NCBI RefSeq assembly: GCF_000524195.1
Contig: NW_020170381.1
Coordinates: 739,678 to 803,677, forward strand
DNA from: Echinococcus granulosus
Lineage: Eukaryota > Platyhelminthes > Cestoda > Cyclophyllidea > Taeniidae
Length of the DNA: 64,000 nt
Direction: 5' to 3'
Shown here: piece by piece, positions 22,001-35,200 of the stretch
Position numbering within the stretch: the first letter of the stretch is position 1
How the letters are laid out: every line of letters starts with the position of its first letter
Notes under the pieces: model-generated
Databases searched by the model: none
What the model saw: only the letters and a program-made list of their open reading frames with translations
Told to the model about the DNA's origin: nothing
Made by a program: the position numbers and the translations under genes

Positions 22001-25000
22001 TACTCCGCGCAGTTCAATAATTTATTGGCATTAATCAAATCCTAGCGACAAAGTCGGAGAGAAGACACCTGAGCTTACATTCTCAGGCAATAAAAATGTA
22101 TCCAAAATGTTTTAAAACCCCTAGAAGTGTTAATTCGAGGGTCTCAAAAATCATGTGTTAGGATTGCAATATCGACTATCGGCACTTTTGACAAATTTAG
22201 AAGTTTCACCTTATTTAAGAGCCAAAAATTACGTAATCTTGTTTACTGTAAATGCAGAGAACTGTTGGTTTTATAAAGTTTCAACGGAAAAATAAGTCGT
22301 TCATGCAAATCTGGTCAGTTTTTTTCAAATTTACATGGATTTTGTTCTAAAGTTGCTGAAATGTCTGTTTACTTACCCCTTTGAATAAGTAATTTAGTAT
22401 TATTTACGCTTTTGAGCGTTTAAACTCGCAGCAGGACCTCAAGTATAGCCCGCTCCGTGGAGCATTAAAAACCGAAGCACCGAATCGCTTTCCTCCACTC
22501 ATACTAAGCTAGCATACTTCTCTTTGTGCACGTAAAAAATATTTCATGAGTAAAGTGTAAGTTTAAATAAAACAAACTAAAATACCGAAGCACCCATAAC
22601 TGGTCACGTTAACCCATCATCGAACGGGGTGTTTTAAGGTTGTTCCATGCGTTTTTTCAATCGGGTCTAAAATCCGCTCACCTCGACTTGAAGCTTTAAT
22701 ATTAGTTTTGTTTTAAAATTACCTTGGAAAAATGAATCACAGCACCTGCATATCGGCGTTCTTGAAATAATGACTGACCTGCAATCCTACTACGAAATTT
22801 ACCTTAAACGAAAAGATTATTTTAATCTATTCTCAAAAAATATTCACTTAGAAATGGGACAAAGTTACACTTAAACATTGCAGTTTTTCAAGTTTCCTTA
22901 AAAAGTGTCTCAAGCCACTCATGTAACACAAAAATTTATGGTTCATTTCTTTTTCGGTTTGTATATTTCTACTTCTTCACAAGGACACCCCAATTATTAC
23001 GCTTGAAAAAACACGAGAACGGCATTGCTTCAATGTTAGAATAAGGTCGCACTTTCTGGACAAAGTTACTTTTAGAAAAGAGCAATTTATTACGTTTACA
23101 GCTCCTCAAAGTGACCGTTAAAAGCCATAAAGTATATTTGCAATGTTTCATGAAGTCCCTCTAACTGCTTAAAGTACTATCAAGTCTCTGAAGCAAACGT
23201 CAAACGACATGTAGTACGCTTACTGGCCTTTTTCATTAGTTAAAATGGAAAGTGGTGTATCGAAATTGATTCAATGCAACGGCGAAAGTGGTCCACGAAA
23301 TTGGTTGCTCAAATGGTGCCACAGGCAAAGGGAAACCCTTTGTTTTTTAATTTGAAAAGACAACTAACCAGATCGGTTTTGGCGTCTCGCAGTAGCATTT
23401 GAGAGAATCGTTCTACCACTTTAATAGCGAGGGTATGAAGTTTTCTCAAGATTAGCATATTATGCAGAAATTCAAATTATCACCTTTTTTACTACAAATC
23501 AACCTGTTCTCCCATCTTATTTCAAGGTTCTGCAAAGTTTTCCCATATACAGCGAAAAAGAGGGATTTTTTGAATAAATTTGGCTTTTTCATTTTTGTGT
23601 CCGCAGGCCTACGATATATCAACGACCGACAGCTAAACTGAAGATATAACAATTTGATGGCAAATTTTCCAAGGGATAAGCGGTTAATGATATGAGGTGC
23701 CCAATAGTAAACTTGTAATTAATTACCTGATGTGTAGGCTGTTCAGGAAATTAATATATTGACGTTGTTTTGGGTATGTCAAGCCTTTTTGAAGATGATA
23801 GGACTTCTCCATATTCTTGGGAGTTTACATAATGTACTGAAGACTTTATTTGTACGAATTTGTAAGATGTTAAAATGCAAATGCCAGAAATGAAACTGCA
23901 GTCTTGCTTGTTTAACTTGGAATATCATTTACCACTACTTCCCTAATGCTTTGGCGAGATCGCGCTTGATGGTTAGCTAATTTTCTCTCAAGAACTGACA
24001 TTATTTATTCGTCTAGGTGACGGAACTAGTCTAATAAGTGTAAGGAGTTTTATTAAACAGTGGGTAAACCAGTAACGCTGGTTAGTTGTCGAAGGGAAAA
24101 CGGCGAATTTTTCAGACAAGGTGCATTCTTTCGATCATTGCTCCAAGCTTCGTTTTGCCGCAGTGCTTACTGCAATCGCTTAAGCCGAAATGACTTTTGT
24201 GTTTCATGTACATAATTTTGGTGAAAAACGTAGCAGACATCCTTGGTCAAACTTGTTTATCTACAGCAGGTAGAACTTCCTTCCAATAAATGAACTGAAA
24301 TGCTGTACGTCCTCGCCTCCCGTCGCCGTATTTACCTAACTAACGTCGTAGAAGTGTTTAAGGCGTAGGGAAAGTTTTGAAGTGTCTGGTTTCATGACAA
24401 AAAATTGGTCTGTAGCCGACTGCTAGTGTGATTCTGGGCTAGGACTTGTTAGGCGTACTGAACATGGGATAAGTGCGTAGTAACCTTTTTGTAGCGAAGC
24501 CAATCTTCTCACTTCAGCTTGTATTTTCAGATGTATTTACCAAAACACACCTTTTTCATTAATCTCAAGCTGGTATTTGCCACGTACAAAGTTATTGCGC
24601 GGACCTCTACATTTTTTACACGAAAATTCAAGTGTTCTTTATGCTCTGATAAATTATTCCAAATGGAAATCTGCTGGTAAGCTATTTTTGTGTTACCGTT
24701 AAAAACAAGTTGCCTTGTTGCTTAGTCAGCACAGTGTGACACTAATCAACCCAGAGTGGCAGCTTACGTAACCACCACGGTGGTTGTTATTGTAATGTGA
24801 CGAAACCCTTTATGTAGTTGACCAGAGTGCCAGGCATTTGCTTAAACTCATTTCTTTTCTCCACCTCCCATTTTTTGATCCTCCAATGGAAAGGAAGACA
24901 GTACGGCATCACGTTAATCTCGAGTCACCTCTAGGTGTAAAGTAAAAGTTTCTAGTGCTTTTTTCAATTCTAGGTAACTTCAAAACCATAAAATGTCAAT

Positions 25001-28000
25001 GATGTATCTGCCCCTGGCAAAAATAAGTAAATAGCGCAGAAAATAACCGGAGGAGAGCGCTGATTGTAGGCCTATTAAACAAGTACTTGGTTTCTAAATC
25101 CATTTTATCTGATAAATCCAGTATCTTCTCTATTTTATTCGATGTGGAAATAATATTCTGATTTTTGACTTGTGCGGAAGTACTATAGTTACAAAGGTGA
25201 AATGAACCTACTTTACGACAGCTTTGCTTTTGAAAATACGCGAATGTGAAGTATTACATTATACAGCTTACGGGTGGACTGCTGTAGCACGAAACAATAT
25301 TCTAAGCTTCTGCTTTAAATATGTAAGCTTGTTTTTTAGTGCAAATCATTACGAATTTCACAAAATGTCGAGTTCATTAGTGCAGCAAGCATTTCAAGTA
25401 ACCTTGACCTTAATCGGATGTGCACACTTTGTTTCCAGGAGGCTATTCACCATGGGTGATTTCACAAACTAGCTGCAAAATTGTTTTCATCGACTTTATG
25501 CAAACCTGATTTGACCTCCTATCTTTTCTCCAATGATGCAAGCACGGAACCAACTCCAGACCGTAACTGTACTTTGCTTCAACATGAGTTTAACTTTTGT
25601 AAGGTTCTCGTTTTGGAGTGTCTTATGACGGGAGGCCACCCGAGACGAAAAGAGAAGCCCCACTTTGTAACCGAAATGATTAGTCACTGAGTCTTTAAAT
25701 ATTACTTGAGAGATTATTTTGTTAGTTTTCATTTTACTCGGAAAAAAACACGTTCCGAAAGTAAGACTATTAATATTTCTTTTTTGTTTACAAATTCCAT
25801 AATAGCAGGTTGGGTAACTCTGACCCACCTTGTCTGGTGTGCCCTATTTCCGTTTACTTAATCTACGTCGTCTTTCAAAGATCTGTAGAGTAGTTTGGAG
25901 TCCCCACAGAACCTGCAACAGTGCGACCTGCATAATTTGTTTTTATTGCAATCAAATCTTTGGCGCCTTCTTTAAGGATGTATTTAAGATTACTCAAATT
26001 AGCACAATGCTTGTGCTGCATGAAGTTGTATTTATCCCTTCGGGCATCCATACTTGAGCTCATTCCTATGATGTAGAAAATAAAATCCTCACATTGGCAT
26101 CTATGACTGCCGCACTGTTTACCTTGCCCCTTCTGTGACCTAATATTTACTTAACCACACACCCGAAAATAAGCAAGCACCAGGATATCACTAGGCTAAT
26201 ATCAATATTTAATCCACTAAAAAGCTTAGGGTGAATATACCGCTTTTTGCATTTTATTTCATACTGCAGTTCGGAGGGTTGCCTCCATTCTCAAAATGAA
26301 TTTGGAATTCAACGGAAAATAAGTAATTTTGGTCCCCTATCAATGAAGATCGTTTGTCGTTTTTGACATGTTAAAAACAATTCTAATCTGTATGTATCTA
26401 GACAAAAGGAGTGGTTTCGAATAATATTCTCACATCGTTTTAAAATATTAAATTTCTTTCATATTTTGATGAATGAAACCGAAACTTTATATGAATTTTT
26501 AAGGAGTTTGATATTAATCATAAGCATTTATATTTGCGAGAAGATTCACTATAAATAGCTGGAATCAAGTGACTAGGGGAAAGTGTCGGAATCCTCCGAA
26601 AATTCACCTCAAGTAACTATTAAAGCGTATCACGTAAGTTTTAATTTTTTTGTTTCAGCTAAGATATACCACTCAAAGCTAGATAAATCACATAATAGGT
26701 ATATTTTTGTTTGCCAGACTCGTGATAACAGGAAAGTAGTCCCTAAAAACGCATAGTTATTGTAATAGACCCCCACAGAAGTGAAGTAACACGGGTGCTA
26801 GAATTCGTATAGGCAGCGTGCAAAGTAATTTGTCATTATTCTGTTGTCGCCCGTCCTCTCTTGTCCCCCGTATTCCTCCAGTACAAGTGGGTAGGGAGGT
26901 GTGCTTTTTTCATTGCCATGTTTATCTTCCTTCGGGTTTCTGCCTTCTTAGGCAGAGCCTTTAGTCATTCCCTTCAATAAGTATTAATCTCGAACGCACC
27001 TTTAGCTTTATTTTTTTCCTTCCTGCACCTTCTCTGGCTCCTTTAGAACCATCTAAGGATGTATGGAGGGCACCGTCCACTTCTAAAACTATAATATATC
27101 AATTACCACATTCGGTCAAGTGACTTATAGACAATGGAGACTTGCATCCTCTAAGTAGATTCAGGGCTCGTGAGGAATATAACCTGTGAGTATTTATTGT
27201 AAAAGCCAATTGTAGTTGAGGTGACGCTTTCATTAGAGCAGGTAAGTACTTTAGATAGTGAAGATCTAACGGTTACAGCAATGCATAATACCAATGTACA
27301 GGGCTATGCGAAATCCATCTGTATCTTTGACAGTCTATCACCCGTAAATAGGGTTAAATTTAATCATCAAGATCGACAACCACTTCTGTCCAAAATTCTG
27401 ACTTAAGTAATTACTATATTTCTGGTTAAAATCCACAGCGCTGATTAAAGACGTCAGTTAACTTATTGTCGGCCGATTTATGGCAGCATTGATGCTTGAG
27501 CTGGTATTCAATTTCCAATTTTCCTTTAAATATTTTCAAAAATTCGTTTTCATATTCAAGGACAATTGAACCGAAGGTGGGATACTATAATGTGGGTGGG
27601 CTGAAGCTGGAATCACTAAGGTGTAAAGGACAGTTACCATTCATACTAGCATAATTATTTTGGTTTTCACTTCAGCATAACCAAAACCCTGTATTTGCTT
27701 AAATTTTTAATCAATCTTCTTTTTATTCATTTTGCACTTGTGCTATAGACCATGTTCACAATTTTACTTTACACTCGTGTAGTTTGTATCCATGCGAGGT
27801 CAGTTAATAAATGGCAAACTGTGGTCATTGCTTATTTAAGTAAGATTTGTCTATCAACATCCCTTCGGAGGTGTTTAGGCTGTGCGGAAGCAACTTAAAA
27901 GGACCTTCACTGACCAGAGCATCTGGGATGCTATTATTGCCAACTCACCATTTCCACAGCTTAGCGAATGCGAACGGCGTTTACGATTCTGAACTGAAGG

Positions 28001-31000
28001 ATAACAGATTCATGCGCATGTTTAATGAATGAATTTGAGATACGTAGAGGTTTGCTTCTCCCAAACCTAAATTTTATTTGGAAATCCAAATTTCCCGAAC
28101 CCAAACATCTAAACCTTTAATTTTTAAATTTGGAAGTCAAATTTACTGCATGTGGAATTAGAAATAACCTGTTGAAGGCACTACCAAAGGTTCACTTCTG
28201 CAAGCCAGAATTGTCAAGGTGCCAAGTGATCTCGTAAATGCATTTTCGCCCCAATTCATTTCACTCACATACATTCGAACTTGCACCTTTCGCCAGTACA
28301 TTTGAGATGAGACTGATGCTCCGACAAACATGTAATCTGTAACTGCCGCATTTTTGAATACTTTCTTATTTGAGTTTCAAATAAAAAATACTTCATCCCC
28401 GTTCTAGTGCCCGCGATTAAGTAAACGCGCTCAACGTGAATGGCAATTAAAAAGACTTTTCAAGGGTATGCCGGACGATTTAACGGTTTTTCAACTCCCA
28501 AAACTGGAGTTGCATTTTTGTCACACGTTAGCCGATATTTCGTTGCGGGTGGTTGATGTCTTTTGGTCGCCTAAAGAGGGCGATTAATCACCCAACTTGC
28601 CAAATCTAAGCCGTCTCCAGGATGAGTCAAGCGCTTTGTGACTGCGGCCGCATTTTCATCATTTTAGTACCTGCATAAAATGTAGTGGTCCAAGACGTGC
28701 GGTCAAAGTAATTTGCGCAGGGGTCGTGTGGTTACCATTGCCCCTGTATAATGCTTACGTTTGGGCCAGTCATGAAGTTGAGCGGGGGTGAGGTGATGCC
28801 GAAAGCATCGGTAATGATGGTGCTTTCCCATAAGGTTTTACAAGCAACCTTTTAATGGTACTTGGGCCTTTCTTCCCTCAAAATTACTGGCTGTTGGATT
28901 CGACCTCTTTCCAAAGGCCCACATCAAAGAGTCGATCCTTTTTCACTTTGACATCATTTGTATCTCATCAGACTAACTATTGAAAAATTAAATATTGCTC
29001 ATTGCCACTCGACAAGCCGTCAGTGGACCACCAGTCTAGTCATCTGTGTCGAACTGGGTGGACAGCATTCCGAACATCGAACTGTGCATGTGGCGGTTGA
29101 AGCTGCAGCGATAACGACGGCAGGTACCCTCTTACGGTATGTTTGAATATCTCGTATCAGTAAGCGATAGCACCTCGCTAATCTTCAACGCTGCCCACTC
29201 CTGGCCATCACGAGTACGATTCCTTGTGAAGGAATACGGGGTGCCCTGTAAGTTAATATAGCTCAGTTCAAAGAGTGGGAAATATTCCTTATTCCCTCAC
29301 CCATAAATGTGGTCTATTTATTTATACATTACAAATCATCCCTAAACAAATTGCCCTGACTGGAGCAGGTGCGACAACGGTGAGTCACTGTCGCAGCGAT
29401 GAGTCAAATCCGACTTCGATGAGTTCCACTTGTGTAAACGGTCTTTTCAACCCGGCCTCATGGCGGACACTCACTGAGTGCTCCAGAAAGTAGTGCCGAT
29501 AGCGAACAATGAAAGGTATAGTGCAGCTGTGGTTAGTAGCCGAGGTTACTCAGTTCCGTGGTATGATTGCAGATCATCATTTATTTAATTTCACTTAACC
29601 TTTTGTATTTTGCAGAAACCATTAGCTCCCAAAAGGTGACTTAAAGGAGTGGCTTCTTTTCCCATGTAAGAGAATTTCATTGCAGTGACTCCTATCACAA
29701 AAACATCTGTAACCTAACTGTACTAAATATTACGTAATTGTAAAATATGTGCACATCTTCATTATTAGTATTACATTTACTGCTGCGTAGTTGTAGTCGC
29801 ATTAATATCGCCATCAGACATTCATTATCTAACCTGTACGCAGTAGAAGTGAACATTTGGTAAAATATTTATGCGACCGATACACTACACTCAAATTACG
29901 GTCGGAACACCACCCAAAACTGATTGGAATTTGTTTTGGCTGAAGCGATCTAACACTATGGAATCATGCCAACTTTGTTATTTCCACATCTCCAAAATGA
30001 ACGTTATACTACCGCAACTAGAGCACGAAATTTTGGTACCTTGAATTATCGGGTCTAGGCTCCTACCGCATCCCAGTGAGATTTGCAATAAAGTCTAAGA
30101 CATGGCATTCGTTAGGCGAAAAAAGCCTAACGATTAAGGCCCTTCGTTCTTGTTTAAATAAAGGCGAGTGGAATGTGGTGAAACCTCCAACAGTACTGCA
30201 ATCTCAGTTTTAACCTATTGAAGCCCCAAAAATGTGTTCGCTAAATATCATGCGCCGTCGGCATGTCAAAAGTCCGTGGGATAAATTAGTTTGTGAACGA
30301 TTCTATAAAATACTTTGCCAAAATACAACAGCACAGTAGGTTTGCCACCTAAAAGACTGGAAAGAGGCTCAGGTCTAACCAACCTTGCTATAACACGCAA
30401 CGCACGCTTAGAACCACGACGAATAGCACAGTTTAATGAATGAATTGGATTTTCTCCACGATCCCTTGTTAAAGCTAGGTTACTTGTCTGAAGGTTCCAC
30501 TTTATGGACGAGAAACTAACTACTGTGGTGAAAAGTGATCCCAACATTTGATTCTTTACCTTATTATTAGCATAGAATCAAGACAACCCTCTATGCACAC
30601 TCTCAACATTACGATGCCAGTGGTCCTAAGGTGGCAAAAAATAAGACATTTGATCACTCACTAGGTTGGTATTTTTATCGTGGTTTTATATGATGCTTCC
30701 AAAACACATTAGTTTGTTTACTTTGATAGAATTTGCAAAAAGAAAGTAAATTCTTTGAAAACTAGGTAACAAAGTAGACTACACATATCGGGGATCGGTG
30801 ATTGAAAAGATACTTAAAAGACCCCGTCCCATACTGACATACCAAGGCTTAACTAACTTGGTAGGCTTTAGCTTTTCATACCCCACAATTCCGCATGCGT
30901 CGTTCTGTAGCAGACTGACTAGGCAACGTGAGACGAGGGTGATTATTCCCTGGTGTACCCCGACACATCATCGTCTGGAAGCATTACATGGCACCTTTCA

Positions 31001-32297
31001 AAGGCAAAACGTTGCTGATCAGCTATTGCACACTTTAAATATGCTTACCATTCACACTGTGCCCCGTTGAGTTTGTTTCTCTAGTAAGTTTTCGCGTGGC
31101 CCTTTAAGATATAGGGGCAATAATCGGCGCTCTTAGGAAAAATCATCAATCAAATGTATCATAACCTACAAAAAAACTCTGATTAACGAAAACAGTCAGG
31201 CTTCGTGATAAACTAAATAAGATGCATCCAATCCTTGTATCTTGGCTAAAGTAGGCATCGAAATTGGCAGTGGCACAAGCATCATGCTGGTTTTGTGACT
31301 TTGATGTCCGCATCGGGCTCCAACTCCAAACATCTAAATGACCCGTGAGAGTACGAAACGTTTGAATGCCCAATCCAATAATGTCCTCAAGAAATTCCGG
31401 TGTTTGGAAAAGCTTTTTAATCCAGCAATTGAAGGATTGAGGGAAAGTAACTTTGCGGGGACCTTCTACTTCTAACCTTGACCATATCAAACTTTGCGTA
31501 AGCGTTTGAAGCTTTTACAGAATTAGTTTCCCACATAGCATGCGTTGTTCTCATAAAATTCGGCGGGTCCCCTCTTAGCAAATGTAAATATCATGAGACA
31601 TTTTGCGCACACCTTTTCTACGCAACTTTTTCTTTCGTAGAAATCGTGAGATTAATGAACAACAATAATTTAACTGGTCGAAATCAAAACAAGTGACAAA
31701 TAACATGTTCCTCTTAAGATTGCGAAAATCCACATCAATAACTCCACCCGAGCCTGCCAGCGTCCTAAAGCGTATTTTTTGGAGAAGAAAGAAGAAAGAA
31801 GAAGAAGAAGGGAAAAAGGGAGCAGCTTCATTTAAGGACTCATTAAAAAGTATTTACGATAGAGTCAAGGGGTTTTTTTCACCGCGTCTGTTGTGTTAAC
31901 CACCAGAATTCCTTTACTTTTTTTCGACAAATACCTACTTTTTACAGGAATACTCCGATTAACCTGGCTTTAAGTGGGGGAGGGGGTGAAAAACAAAAAC
32001 AGATCAGAAATATTCTTTAGAAAAATATCAATCAGATATAATGCATTTTTGTTTAAAGTGATTTCCTGTTTTTTTGAAATACTCAGATTAGAACTAGATG
32101 GAAGCAAAGCCCACAATCTGAGCTGTCTTGTAACATTGCATTTAAATCAAACAATCTTCATAACGGTGTACAAGAACAAAATGAAATTAGAGAGAGGCTA
32201 AGAACAAACAGACAGGAAAATTGAGACAGATAATGGGGTGAGAGGGAGAATAAATGCTTATTCACACACGCACATACACCTAGGGGGAGGGGTAGAC
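19008..32297. other. 13.3 kb region without a supported gene
   Basis: Lies between the convergent 3' ends of parvin and Robo. Open frames are short and none shows a domain or exon pair in phase. The longest are 30266-30547 and 31146-31490 on the minus strand and 30798-31070 on the plus strand; I could not connect them to any family or to each other. Its start and end must include the 3' UTRs of the two flanking genes. A more GC-rich patch at 28.5-29.5 kb and a purine tract near 31.8 kb are noted separately. Confidence 0.5.
31781..31820 (+). repeat. Purine-rich GAA/GAAA tract
   Basis: About 40 bases of GAAGAAAGAAGAAG-type sequence without pyrimidines. It lies within a short 68-codon frame whose product would be lysine/glutamate-rich; I regard that frame as chance. 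Confidence 0.7.
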
Positions 32298-35200
32298 CTA
32301 TGCAAGAAGTTTTGGCGATTCGGATGCAGATGAATGGTGGGCCACCATCGCAGCTCGTGGCTGATTGAGAACCATTGGGTGCGAGAGGCTAGATTTACCG
32401 ATGGAGGAGGTCTGCCCGTAGACAGAACAGCTGTGGATTTCGTCAAAATCGGTCTCTTCATCTTCTTCCTCGTTGTCAGCTTCTCTCATGTCTGTGGTGG
32501 AGTTCACTTCCGAATAGGTCATGTTGTCTCCAATGCTCAAGCGGTGCTCGTAGTGGGTGTTTGCGAGACCCAGCGGAGGTTGGATGTACACGTGCTCTGT
32601 GGTCTGGTACGAAGGGGTGATATTTGTAGGCAAAAAAGCGCGGCCACTGCTTTGCGATCCAGAACTGTTCGACGTAGACTTCATGGCGAAGTGGCCAGCC
32701 TGCATCAGGCGGCTGTCTCGGGCTGATGGCGGAAAATTTGGGGGCACGGACGTGGCAGAGTCATTGCTAGAGGCAGTTCCGCTGAAATAAGTATCCAAGG
32801 CTTAGCAGCGTTTCAAACTTACAGAAAGTGTGCGTAAACAATTTGGGTTGATGCAATACTTATAAGACAGGGCAGAAATCCGCCATTTAGTTATAATTTT
32901 CTAAAACAAGTCAGAAATTCTACTTTCATTAAATAAACGTTTTAACACCTGGGTTCTAAATTCCTCAAGGAAATAAAATTTTTCCACATTAAAGGAAATG
33001 AGTGGCCACCTGGCAACGAAGAAAGCACGAAAATGTGAGAATTTTATCATTTTTGTCATTCTGACATCATCATAAAAGGCAGCCTAGATATACATATTTT
33101 TACAGTCAACTATTCACAAAATAGTCGATCTGTAATGGTAACACGTAAGCTAGCAATTTATAATGGAGGAAAAGACAAAGATTGAGATTTGATGAGAGGG
33201 ATAGAAAAGGGAGAATCATCCATCCCATAAGGGTGTCGACAGCGAAAGTTCCTAATTAAGGTTTTCGCAAGAGGCATATCAACCTCCCATGCAAGTTGCG
33301 CACCAAAATAATCTCCTTAATGCTATTTTCTTTGCGAACACTCTTGACAATCCGAAACGATGCTCACACGTTTCAATGGACTATACCGCGTTTGCCTGTG
33401 AAGCTAGTATTCTGCGCTACACTTAGCAAATGTGAAATAGCAGTCAGTTAATTTTACAATGCTTTCGAAATACACAGATTGCGTATACTGATAAGATTTT
33501 AAGTTTAAAAATGAGGTTCATAACTAGTGTATAAACGCCTCATTCGAAGCATATGCTCCAACACAAATTAATTTAAACTCCACACCCGTTTTTATGCACT
33601 TTGAAAATTCTTCACTACTTCGCACTGACATGACTGAGAAAAAAAGTGGAACAAAGTGGGCTGCAATGTCACAAAATAAAGCATTTCTGCGTGCGGGCAT
33701 TTTTATCCCTCTTGAACAAATACAGGGTGTGACTGAACTGAACAAGCTTTCGTGGTGACTGGCTCTGGAAAGGAAGGAATAGCACCGCTCTGGTAGAATG
33801 TAACACCATACGTTGGGCAATATTCCTAATTTTTTATTACATACCCCTATGCCCGCAATACTGGATCCGATTACACAGTTGCAGTAACTTGTCAAACTAA
33901 AAGTGGTCGGTTTGGAAAGTCCTTATCTCGCCTCAAGCATAGTTTACGGCGGATTGGTTAAGAACTATTCTTCACGAGATGATACGTATACATGAAGAGC
34001 CTTTCTTCTTTTTCCACTTTGATATTACAAAAACCCAAAAGAAAGATTTCCAAGACTTTTAGTTATCTGTGCCATATAAGTCAAGCGAAGAATTCGAAGT
34101 GATGAAATGCAAATAAAGTAAGAATGAAAAGCAATTGCCAGGACATCAGCATTATGTAATTAGTTAGTAATAAAATCGACCCAACTACACTGAATTCCGA
34201 TGGTTGGTTCTGAATAATGGAGGTAAATCTCTTTCGTTTTGAAAGTCACCCAGCTCCATAATGGGATGCATAGCTAAATATAAATATATTATTTCATACA
34301 TTTGCCATTCAAATGTACTAATTCTCATGCAAGGTGGGGTCAAAGGGGTGTCGATCGAAATTTTGTCCCACAGCTCTGCGTCCCAGTTCGAACAGACAGG
34401 AGGGGGCTTGGCCAATGAATACATGTGACGAGTCCGAATTTTTTATGAATAGCTCTCCCATAGTAATAATTACCAGTTCATAATTTACTGTAAAGCAATA
34501 TTCTTACAATTAGTTCAGGACAAAAGCGGCACGTTGAATTCATCCAAATAGAATCACTAAAATTTTAAGAACGGGATTTCGCTGTCTCCCATCTTTTAGG
34601 CACTTTTTTCTTAATGAAGACAGGTAACAAAATTCAATCCTTTCCAAACTCTGATTATTCAATGTTGTGTATTAAGTGTAACAATGAACATCTGGTTGTT
34701 TTGACTAGCACGGGTAAAACCAGGGAGCAGTGGATGAGACGAATGTGGCTATAGATTAAATCATTCTGCTTGCCGCGTGCTAATCCGGTATGAGGACTGC
34801 TAAAATTAAACACTTTTAGAATTTTACAATTTCATAACAGCAAGTGCGATAGAACGGTGTCTGCAACGTGCATTGACTTTTGTCAGGAATGGTAGAAATA
34901 GGCTACCCTTGTGCAGTCTAGTGAAGACAAAATGATCCCTTAGTAATATGCTAAGGTTCATTACTTGCGGAGTGAAATAAGTCAAAGAAGCATAGTGGAT
35001 GTACTGGGAGAAATGGCTTGGATATCGAAACGCCGACGCAATGTACGGGGCGGGTAGCCTCTTAGTCATCGGCCACACGCTTAAACTGTGTCCAGCCGTT
35101 GCAAAATGGAGTTGCAATCGAGGCCTGATAAACATCCCACCCGAAATCACGCAAGCCAAGAGCCAAATAATGCAATATGAATGCGTATGTTTGCTCAATA

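Noticed and set aside
30266..31490. Minus-strand frames at 30266-30547 and 31146-31490 as a gene
   Set aside because: No recognisable domain, and I could not pair splice sites in phase. Left as part of the gene-free region.
31693..31899. 68-codon lysine/glutamate-rich frame as a small protein
   Set aside because: Explained by the purine tract; no ATG context, neighbour or family support.
32334..32726. 130-codon plus-strand frame
   Set aside because: Antisense to the last Robo exon, which joins in phase to the exon at 36764-37130.
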